DNA from: Propionibacteriaceae bacterium
Lineage (GTDB): Bacteria; Actinomycetota; Actinomycetes; Propionibacteriales; Propionibacteriaceae
Direction: 5' to 3'
Length of the DNA: 5,284 bases
NCBI GenBank assembly: GCA_003158895.1
Contig: PMLO01000159.1
Location: forward strand, 11,029-16,312
Positions 1-5,284 of the stretch are shown here, in pieces. Both the position numbers and the translations under genes were made by a program. Under the pieces are notes generated by a model. That model had not been told where the DNA came from and searched no databases. It saw nothing but the letters and a program-made list of their open reading frames with translations. Position 1 is the stretch's first letter. Every line of letters starts with the position of its first letter.

Positions 1-1128
1 GCCGCCAAGGGCAGCTACACCTTCTGGGACCCCTATCCCCAGTACGACGCGACCTCGGATTGGGCGAAGGTCATCGACACGTGCGCTGCTTCAGCGGGCG
101 TGACCATTAAGCGCTCCGGCTACGACACCAGCGGCCTGACCAACAAGGCACTACTGGCCGGTCAGCAGAGCAACTCACCCGACATCCTGCTCGTGGACAA
201 CCCGGTCGTCTCGACCTTGGCCTCGGCCGGCATCCTCACCACGACCGACCAGAACCAGCTGGTGGTAGGCGACGTGGCGACGAACATCCTGAGCGCCGGT
301 GTCATCGACAGCAAGACCTACGGTGTGCCGATCGGGTCGAACACTCTGGCGCTGTACTACAACCCGACCGTCCTCAAGGCGGCTGGAGTGGACATCGCGA
401 GCATCACGGACTGGACATCATTGACCGCCGCGCTGCAGAAGGTCACGGCCGCGGGCCACAAGGGCATCACGTTCTCCGCGATCGGAACAGAGGAGGGAAG
501 CTTCCAGTTCCTGCCGTGGTTCTGGGGCGCCGGGGCCGACCTCACGCAGCTGGACTCGACCAAGGCTGAGTCTGCGCTTCAGCTCTGGACGGACTGGGTC
601 AAGAAGGGCTACGCGCCGAACTCGGTGATCAACAACACCCAGACGACGTCATGGCAGGAGTTCCAGACCGGTGACTTCGCGTTCGCGGAGAACGGCACCT
701 GGCAGAAGGCCGACGCGACGAAGATGGGTGACCTCGTCATTCCTCTCCCCGCTGCGACCGGCGGTTCGGCTCCGGCACCGACCGGTGGCGAGTTCCTGAC
801 GATTCCTGTCCAGAAGGACACCTCGCGGTACGTCGCGTCCGCCAAGATCGTGACCTGCCTCTCGTCCACGGAGAACATCGTCAAGACCGACAACACCCTG
901 AACTACATCTCGGTCGGCAAGGAAGCGCAGGCGGCTCAGCTGGCCGCGGACCCGACCCTCAAGCCGTGGGTAGATGCGGTTCAGGTGGCCAAGGCTCGTA
1001 CCGGTGACAACCTCGGGACCAAGTACCCGAAGATCTCCGAGCAGCTGTGGACAGCAGTGCAGAAGGCGCTCAGCGGCAGTGCCACTCCGGCCGATGCATT
1101 GAAGGCCGCGCAGTCCGCAGCCAAGTAG
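1..1128 (+). CDS. Extracellular solute-binding protein of a CUT1 sugar ABC transporter (5' partial)
   Basis: This is the extracellular sugar-binding subunit of an ABC importer, from the bacterial solute-binding family 1 (MalE/UgpB-like). Frame 1 is open from the first base, and the visible 375 residues end at a TAG. The internal GTG at 100 is not the start, because family-typical sequence (FWDPY, then a D-W-x-K-V helix) lies before it. Landmarks in fragment numbering are a PDILLVDNP strand near 60-67, the YGVPIG...LYYNP segment at about 107-122 (a hallmark of the family), the aromatic PWFWGAG stretch at about 172-178 that probably lines the sugar site, and GDFAFAENGTWQ at about 224-235. Full-length relatives are usually around 420-450 residues, so about 45-70 are missing, including the expected lipoprotein signal peptide. 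Two permease genes follow directly, which supports the transporter role. The ligand cannot be read from sequence alone, though the downstream glycosidases suggest a plant-wall oligosaccharide. Confidence 0.93.
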   Translation, partial: AAKGSYTFWDPYPQYDATSDWAKVIDTCAASAGVTIKRSGYDTSGLTNKALLAGQQSNSPDILLVDNPVVSTLASAGILTTTDQNQLVVGDVATNILSAGVIDSKTYGVPIGSNTLALYYNPTVLKAAGVDIASITDWTSLTAALQKVTAAGHKGITFSAIGTEEGSFQFLPWFWGAGADLTQLDSTKAESALQLWTDWVKKGYAPNSVINNTQTTSWQEFQTGDFAFAENGTWQKADATKMGDLVIPLPAATGGSAPAPTGGEFLTIPVQKDTSRYVASAKIVTCLSSTENIVKTDNTLNYISVGKEAQAAQLAADPTLKPWVDAVQVAKARTGDNLGTKYPKISEQLWTAVQKALSGSATPADALKAAQSAAK

Positions 1129-1146
1129 CACGGTCCGTACAGCACC

Positions 1147-1154
1147 AGGAGGAG
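1147..1154 (+). promoter_or_regulatory. Strong ribosome binding site for the first permease
   Basis: AGGAGGAG lies in the 29-base gap between the binding-protein stop and the permease ATG at 1158. It is a near-perfect match to the anti-Shine-Dalgarno sequence, with the AGGAGG core ending 5 bases before the start codon. It decides the start at 1158 over the in-frame ATG at 1047, which lies inside the preceding gene and would add 37 residues of shadow sequence. It is the strongest ribosome binding site in the window. Confidence 0.9.
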
Positions 1155-1157
1155 ATC

Positions 1158-2075
1158 ATGACAGCACAGCTCAGCGTCCCCGCTCGGCGTGTCCGTCGAC
1201 GCGGAGGCTGGACGGCATGGGCGTTCATCGCGCCCGTCGTGATCTACCTCCTGGTGTTCTACGCGTATCCGCTGGCGCGGAATGTCGAGCTCAGCGTGCG
1301 CGACTACACCGTCCGCTCCTTCATTGACGGAACTGCTCCGTTCGTCGGGTTCGCGAACTATCGGGCGGTGTTCGCGAACCCGACCTTCGGGCCGGCGCTG
1401 CTCAACACGGGCCTGTTCGTCGGCGTCTCGATCCTGTTCCAGTTCTCGATCGGGCTCGCCCTCGCCGTGTTCTTCGTCCGTCAGTTCCCACTGAGTGGCA
1501 TGCTCCGGGCGCTCTTTCTGGTGCCCTGGTTGCTGCCGCTACTGGTCTCGGGTTCGGTGTGGTCCTGGATGCTCAACAGCGACTCCGGAATAGTGAACTC
1601 GTTTCTCGAGGCGGCTGGCATCGGCCAGATCAACTGGCTCACCTCGCCGCACTGGTCGCTGTTCGCTGTTCTCATTGCGAACATCTGGATCGGGATCCCG
1701 TTCAACCTGGTCATCCTCTACAGCGGGCTCGAGGGCATCCCCCTGGAGGTCTACGAGGCCGCCTCGATCGACGGGGCCAACGGCTGGCAGAAGTTCTTGA
1801 GGATCACCCTCCCGCTTCTTCGCCCGGTGTCGGCCATCACCATCCTGTTGGGCCTCGTGTACACGCTGAAGGTGTTCGACCTCATCTGGATCATGACCCG
1901 CGGTGGTCCCGCCGACTCCTCGACCACCTTCGCCATCTGGTCGTACCGCCTCGGATTCGGCTCACTTCTTCCCGACTTCAGCCCGGCCGCAGCAGTGGGC
2001 AACCTCCTCATCCTCGTGGCGCTGATTTTCGGTCTCATCTATATCCGCACCCAGAGTCGATTGGACCCCGCCTGA
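1158..2075 (+). CDS. Carbohydrate ABC transporter permease, MalF/UgpA type
   Basis: This is one of the two membrane subunits of a CUT1-class sugar importer, 305 residues, which is normal for the family. A basic N-terminal tail (RRVRRRGG, residues 10-17) is followed by about six hydrophobic segments near residues 20-40, 82-107, 115-137, 166-188, 224-245 and 279-297. The cytoplasmic EAA loop, which docks on the ATPase subunit, is clear at residues 200-223: EAASIDGA, then W210, F213, and the ending LPLLRP. The RGGP motif at 248-251 and the early AFIAPVVIYLLVF segment are also typical of MalF/UgpA proteins. The start is set by the strong ribosome binding site at 1147-1154. The gene follows its binding protein by 29 bases and overlaps the partner permease by one base, so the two are very probably made together as a heterodimer. 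The transported sugar is not determined by this sequence. Confidence 0.95.
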   Translation: MTAQLSVPARRVRRRGGWTAWAFIAPVVIYLLVFYAYPLARNVELSVRDYTVRSFIDGTAPFVGFANYRAVFANPTFGPALLNTGLFVGVSILFQFSIGLALAVFFVRQFPLSGMLRALFLVPWLLPLLVSGSVWSWMLNSDSGIVNSFLEAAGIGQINWLTSPHWSLFAVLIANIWIGIPFNLVILYSGLEGIPLEVYEAASIDGANGWQKFLRITLPLLRPVSAITILLGLVYTLKVFDLIWIMTRGGPADSSTTFAIWSYRLGFGSLLPDFSPAAAVGNLLILVALIFGLIYIRTQSRLDPA

Positions 2076-2077
2076 TG
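2073..2077 (+). promoter_or_regulatory. TGATG stop-start overlap, probable translational coupling of the two permeases
   Basis: The TGA stop of the first permease (2073-2075) shares its last base with the ATG of the second (2075-2077). No good Shine-Dalgarno sequence lies just upstream; the nearest purine run, GATTGGA at about 2059-2065, is weak. Termination-reinitiation by the same ribosome is the likely way the second permease is translated, which would keep the two subunits near equal amounts. The arrangement is seen directly; the coupling is inferred. Confidence 0.75.
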
Positions 2078-2890
2078 CGCAAACGACCATGGTGGAAGAC
2101 CGTCGTCGGCGTGATCCTGACCGCGGTCATGCTGTTCCCCGTCTACTGGATGATCAACGTCTCGCTGACGCCGGCGCGGAACATGCGCAAGAGCCCTCCG
2201 AACCTGATCCCGATCGACGCAACCCTTGATGGATACCGGCGAGTGATGGAGCAGCAGCTGCCGTTCCTGGGCACGAGCTTGGTCATCGGCGTGGGTACGG
2301 TCCTCTTGACTCTCGTGCTGGCGGCCCCCGCCGCGTACTCGCTCGCCAAACTGCGTCCACGGGGCGGATCCGCCCTGAGCTTCGTTCTGCTGATCGCCCA
2401 GATGATCCCAGCGATCATCATGGCGATGGGCTTCTATGCGATCTATCTCAACCTGGGCCTGCTCAACTCCATCCCCGGCCTCATCCTGGCCGACTCGACG
2501 ATCGCGGTCCCGTTCGGGGTGCTGATCTTCACGGCATTCATGTCGAGCATCCCGGACGAGCTGATCCAGGCGGCGAAGATCGATGGAGCGTCCGTGTGGC
2601 GCACGTTCATCTCGATCGTGCTTCCGGTCAGCCGCAACTCGGTCGTGACCGTCTCGCTGTTCGCCTTCCTGTGGTCCTGGTCCGACTTCATCTTCGCCAC
2701 GACCCTCGACGGCGGAGGCGACTTCCAGCCGATCACGCTGGGCATCTACCGCTACATCGGCAACAACAACCAGGAGTGGAACGCGATCATGGCGACTGCC
2801 GTCGTCGCGTCCATTCCCGCGGCCGTCCTCCTGCTCGTCGCACAACGCTACGTCGCCGCGGGAGTCACTGCGGGCGCCGTCAAGGACTGA
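2075..2890 (+). CDS. Carbohydrate ABC transporter permease, MalG/UgpE type
   Basis: This is the second membrane subunit of the sugar importer, 271 residues, within the usual 270-280 range. Hydrophobic segments lie near residues 8-30, 65-90, 100-125, 138-157, 187-208 and 238-257. The first includes the typical FPVYWMINVSL stretch. The EAA loop at about 162-184 reads E-L-I-Q-A-A-K-I-D-G-A, then W175, F178 and LP at 183-184. The first half departs slightly from consensus (IQAA in place of the commoner EAA), which is common in MalG-type partners. The C-terminus, QRYVAAGVTAGAVKD, is the classic MalG-type ending. The open frame extends upstream to 1559, but that part is a shadow of the first permease. 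The ATG at 2075 is the start because the next in-frame ATG (2129) would cut into the first membrane helix. The GH31 gene follows after 9 bases. Confidence 0.95.
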   Translation: MRKRPWWKTVVGVILTAVMLFPVYWMINVSLTPARNMRKSPPNLIPIDATLDGYRRVMEQQLPFLGTSLVIGVGTVLLTLVLAAPAAYSLAKLRPRGGSALSFVLLIAQMIPAIIMAMGFYAIYLNLGLLNSIPGLILADSTIAVPFGVLIFTAFMSSIPDELIQAAKIDGASVWRTFISIVLPVSRNSVVTVSLFAFLWSWSDFIFATTLDGGGDFQPITLGIYRYIGNNNQEWNAIMATAVVASIPAAVLLLVAQRYVAAGVTAGAVKD

Positions 2891-2894
2891 GGAA
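2889..2894 (+). promoter_or_regulatory. Ribosome binding site for the GH31 gene
   Basis: GAGGAA overlaps the TGA stop of the second permease and sits 5 bases before the ATG at 2900. It supports that start and shows that the GH31 gene is read from the same transcript as the permeases. Confidence 0.75.
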
Positions 2895-2899
2895 CTCAG

Positions 2900-4906
2900 A
2901 TGACAACTTTCCACGAGAGTGACGGCGTCCTGCGGGTGTGCCACCAACATGAAGTGCTGCTCATTGCGGCATGGGGAACGGATAGCGTCCGCGTCCGCGC
3001 TGCGCAGTACAGGATCCCGGCCGAGAGCATCGGAGCCCTCGACGAGGCTCCGACCGGTGGGACTCCGGTGGTCACGATCGGAGCCGGCCGAGCCACCTTG
3101 GTCAACGGCGAGCTGACTGTTGAGGTGGACGCAGACCTCAAGGCTCCCTACCCTGAGCCGCTGCTCACCTTCCGACGCACGAGCACCGGTGAAGAGCTGC
3201 TCGCCGAGCAGCGCGAGCACTTCTGGATGCCAGGTGCGCGCAGCTATCAGGGGAACCGGTCAGGCGCCTTTGAGATCCACCAGCAGTTCGCGGCATACGA
3301 GGGCGAGCAGCTGTTCGGAATGGGCCAGCGAACCCACGGACGCCTCGACCTCAAGGGCCTGGCGCTCGACCTGGTTCAGCGCAACGCGGAAGTGAACATC
3401 CCGTTCGTGCTCTCGAGCCGTGGGTACGGTCTGCTCTGGAACGTCCCCGCCGTCGGACGGGTCGAGTTCGCGTCGAACGTGACACGCTGGACGGTCGGGC
3501 AGGCCAGGGAGATCGACTACTGGATCACGGCGGCTCCCACGCCCGCCCTCATCCTGGAGCGTTACGCCGACGCGACCGGGCACGCACCCGAACTGCCGGA
3601 GTGGGCGAGCGGATTCTGGCAGTCCAAGCTGCGCTATCGCACGCAGGAGGAACTCCTCGACGTGGCGCGCGAGCACCACCGCCGCAGCCTGCCGCTCTCG
3701 GTGATCGTCGCCGACTTCTTCCACTGGACTACGATGGGCGACTTCCGATTCGATCCGGCCGACTGGCCTGACCCCGACGCGATGGTCGCCGAACTGAGGC
3801 AACTCGGAGTCGAGCTGATGGTGTCGATCTGGCCGACCATCTCGCCGCTGTCGGAGAACTTCGACGAGTATCGCGACCGCGGCCTGCTGGTCGGGGCCGA
3901 TCAGGGCGTGGAGTTCCTGCAAACCATCCAGGACAAGGGGATGGGGGCTCCGCAACCTGTCGGGTTCTACGACCCGAGCAACCCGGCAACCCGTGAGTTC
4001 GTGTGGGGGCTGGTACAGCGCAACTACCTGGCGCGTGGCATCCGGGTCTTCTGGCTCGACGCATCAGAGCCCGAGCTTAATCCTGCGCAGCCTTCCAACC
4101 TGACCTTGTACGCGGGGCCGGGAGCCGAGACGATCAACATCTATCCGCGGGACAACGCTCGGATCTTCGCCGAGGGAATGGCCGCCGCGGGCCAGGAGCC
4201 TACGGTCCTGCTCTGCAGATCGGCATGGGCCGGTGCCCAGAAGTACGGTGCAGCGGTCTGGTCGGGCGACATCCCCGCGACCTGGGCGTCGCTGTCCGAG
4301 CAGCTGCGGGCCGGGCTCGCGATCGCCATTTCGGGCATCCCGTGGTGGACGACCGACATAGGTGGCTTCCATGGCGGCAACGCGAGCGATCCCGAGTACC
4401 AAGAGCTGATGATCCGGTGGTTCCAGTACGGCGTGTTCTGCCCGCTGTTCCGACTCCACGGAGACCGCGAACCCCGCGTCCCGACCGGCTACGACATGAC
4501 CGGCGGACCCAACGAGGTGTGGTCGTACGGCGAGGTCGCGACGCCGATCATCGCCGACACGCTCCAGCTCCGAGAACGACTGCGGCCCTACATCCACGAA
4601 CAGATGCACGAGGCGAGTGTTCGTGGTCTGCCGCCGATCCGGCCGCTGTTCGTCGACTTCCCGGACGACCCGGCCGCCTGGGCGATCGACGACCAATTCC
4701 TCCTCGGCCCGGACATCCTGGTCGCGCCGGTTTTGGCCGCTGGGCAGAGCGAGCGCTCCGTCTACCTGCCGGGCACGGTCGAGTGGGTGGATGTCGCCGA
4801 CGGCTCCGTACATAGCGGCGGCGGCACTGTCATGGTGGGCACCCCGATCGAGCGGATCGCCGTTTTCGTACGCTCGGGAGCCTCGGTGCACGATGTCTTC
4901 GCCTGA
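2900..4906 (+). CDS. Glycoside hydrolase family 31, alpha-xylosidase-like
   Basis: This is a retaining exo-alpha-glycosidase, 668 residues, complete, with no signal peptide and so probably cytoplasmic. Residues 1 to about 230 form the N-terminal beta-sandwich, including GYGLLWNVPAVGRVEF (175-190) and DYWITAAPTPA (206-216). The catalytic barrel runs from about 234 to 575. It opens with WASGFWQSKLRYRTQEELL (235-253) and then has ADFFHW (271-276), with D272 in the subsite -1 position, and VSIWPT (308-313). The probable nucleophile is D387 in FWLDASEPE and the probable acid/base is D457 in WSGDI. R440, WWTTDIGG (482-489) and FRLHGD (517-522) complete the pocket. A proximal C-terminal beta domain follows, ending at about IAVFVRSGA. 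It is shorter than E. coli YicI (772), and the distal C-terminal domain appears to be absent. The overall match resembles enzymes annotated as alpha-xylosidase (YicI/XylS-like). Alpha-glucosidase or another alpha-glycoside specificity remains possible. It lies between the transporter genes and a GH127 gene. Confidence 0.93.
   Translation: MTTFHESDGVLRVCHQHEVLLIAAWGTDSVRVRAAQYRIPAESIGALDEAPTGGTPVVTIGAGRATLVNGELTVEVDADLKAPYPEPLLTFRRTSTGEELLAEQREHFWMPGARSYQGNRSGAFEIHQQFAAYEGEQLFGMGQRTHGRLDLKGLALDLVQRNAEVNIPFVLSSRGYGLLWNVPAVGRVEFASNVTRWTVGQAREIDYWITAAPTPALILERYADATGHAPELPEWASGFWQSKLRYRTQEELLDVAREHHRRSLPLSVIVADFFHWTTMGDFRFDPADWPDPDAMVAELRQLGVELMVSIWPTISPLSENFDEYRDRGLLVGADQGVEFLQTIQDKGMGAPQPVGFYDPSNPATREFVWGLVQRNYLARGIRVFWLDASEPELNPAQPSNLTLYAGPGAETINIYPRDNARIFAEGMAAAGQEPTVLLCRSAWAGAQKYGAAVWSGDIPATWASLSEQLRAGLAIAISGIPWWTTDIGGFHGGNASDPEYQELMIRWFQYGVFCPLFRLHGDREPRVPTGYDMTGGPNEVWSYGEVATPIIADTLQLRERLRPYIHEQMHEASVRGLPPIRPLFVDFPDDPAAWAIDDQFLLGPDILVAPVLAAGQSERSVYLPGTVEWVDVADGSVHSGGGTVMVGTPIERIAVFVRSGASVHDVFA
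4876..4880 (+). promoter_or_regulatory. Possible weak ribosome binding site for the GH127 gene
   Basis: GGGAG lies inside the end of the GH31 coding region, 12 bases before the ATG at 4893. The spacing is longer than ideal, so translation of the GH127 gene may depend partly on ribosomes finishing GH31, whose stop lies 11 bases beyond this ATG. Confidence 0.4.
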
Positions 4907-5284
4907 CCTCGTAGCCAAGCGCGGAGGTCCCGTCAGCCCGTCGCGGAGTGCGTTGCGACCCCTCGGGCCCGACGAACTCAGGATCACTGGCGGATTCTGG
5001 GCCGAGAAGCAGGAACTGAACGCGTCGGTGATCCTCTCGCACTGCGAGACCTGGATGGAGCGCGTCGGATGGACCGCGAACTTCGACAGGGTCGCAGCGG
5101 GCACCATCGGCGAGCACCGCGACGGCATCGAGTTCGTCGACTCGGAGATCTACAAGCTGCTCGAGGCGATGGCCTGGGAGCTGGCACGTCGGCCGGACAG
5201 CGGACTTGAGGCGCGGTACCGGGCGCTCGTCGCCCGGGTCGCCGCCGCCCAGGATGACGACGGCTACCTCGACACAGCCTTCGG
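4893..5284 (+). CDS. Glycoside hydrolase family 127 (DUF1680), probable beta-L-arabinofuranosidase (3' partial)
   Basis: The first 130 codons of a GH127/DUF1680 protein are visible and the gene runs off the window. Family landmarks are RPLGPDELRITGGFW (22-36), the N-x-x-x-x-x-x-H spacing at 43-50, GWTANFDR (59-66), the characteristic DSEIYKLLEAMAWEL (83-97) and AAQDDDGYLDTAF (118-130), the start of the alpha/alpha barrel. Characterised members remove terminal beta-L-arabinofuranose; HypBA1 of Bifidobacterium longum is about 658 residues, so only about a fifth is seen. The catalytic Glu and Cys cluster lies outside the window, so activity and subfamily cannot be confirmed. At least one GH127 enzyme acts on a different sugar in rhamnogalacturonan-II. 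No signal peptide is visible, so it is probably cytoplasmic. The start at 4893 overlaps the GH31 gene by 14 bases. It is preferred because the residues before the RPLG motif (PVSPSRSAL) also look family-like; an in-frame TTG at 4953 is a poorer alternative. Confidence 0.9.
   Translation, partial: MSSPDLVAKRGGPVSPSRSALRPLGPDELRITGGFWAEKQELNASVILSHCETWMERVGWTANFDRVAAGTIGEHRDGIEFVDSEIYKLLEAMAWELARRPDSGLEARYRALVARVAAAQDDDGYLDTAF

Noticed and set aside
100..102. GTG as a possible start of the binding protein
   Set aside because: The same frame is open and family-like from base 1, so the gene begins upstream of the window and this GTG is an internal valine codon.
1130..1138. Short palindrome ACGGTCCGT between the binding protein and the first permease
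   Set aside because: With only one base between the arms it cannot form a hairpin, and it is too short to call an operator without similar copies elsewhere.
1559..2074. Upstream in-frame extension of the second permease by 172 codons
   Set aside because: The extension is a shadow frame of the first permease, rich in R, H and P with no membrane character. The permease homology begins at the ATG at 2075.
2039..3220. Long minus-strand open frame of 393 codons spanning the second permease and the start of GH31
   Set aside because: Its product is a low-complexity run rich in R, D, E, Q and H with no recognisable fold, and it lies opposite two clearly recognised genes. It is a typical antisense shadow in high-GC DNA.
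4225..4815. 196-codon + strand open frame inside GH31
   Set aside because: It is out of frame with a well-supported GH31 catalytic domain and consists mainly of R, P, D and G; it is a shadow.
4905..4929. Inverted repeat GACCTC / GAGGTC with a 13-base loop just after the GH31 stop, considered as a terminator or attenuator
   Set aside because: The stem is only 6 bp with a large loop and no T-tract. It lies inside the GH127 coding region, and chance pairing is common in such GC-rich DNA.
4064..5128. Minus-strand open frame of 354 codons opposite the end of GH31 and the start of GH127
   Set aside because: It spans two recognised genes on the other strand, has no family motif and has arginine/glycine-rich shadow composition.

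Overview
The window is a high-GC stretch from an actinobacterium. The strong third-position G/C bias, the compact overlapping genes and the style of the ABC permease and glycosidase proteins fit Actinomycetota. A plant- or soil-associated family such as Microbacteriaceae is plausible, but this is inferred from protein style and was not measured. All five genes lie on the + strand and form one tightly packed carbohydrate-uptake and hydrolysis operon that runs off both ends of the window.

Layout: 1-1128 is the 3' part of an extracellular sugar-binding lipoprotein gene, with its N-terminus and signal peptide upstream of the window. 1158-2075 is a MalF/UgpA-type ABC permease behind a near-consensus ribosome binding site. 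2075-2890 is a MalG/UgpE-type ABC permease whose start overlaps the previous stop by one base (TGATG). 2900-4906 is a complete GH31 glycosidase of the alpha-xylosidase-like type. 4893-5284 is the 5' end of a GH127 (DUF1680) gene, probably a beta-L-arabinofuranosidase, overlapping the GH31 gene by 14 bases and cut by the window edge. No gene-free stretch exceeds about 30 bases. I see no promoter, terminator, RNA gene, mobile element or repeat array inside the window.

How the genes work together: the binding protein would capture an oligosaccharide outside the cell and the two permeases would carry it across the membrane. The two glycosidases, neither of which has a visible signal peptide, would trim it in the cytoplasm. 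No ATPase gene is present here; many actinobacterial CUT1 sugar importers use a shared ATPase (MsiK type) encoded elsewhere. The pairing of a probable alpha-xylosidase with a probable beta-L-arabinofuranosidase points to a plant cell-wall glycan carrying both alpha-xylose and beta-L-arabinofuranose. Arabinosylated xyloglucan is the most attractive candidate. That substrate is a hypothesis; the transport-plus-hydrolysis architecture itself is a known one.
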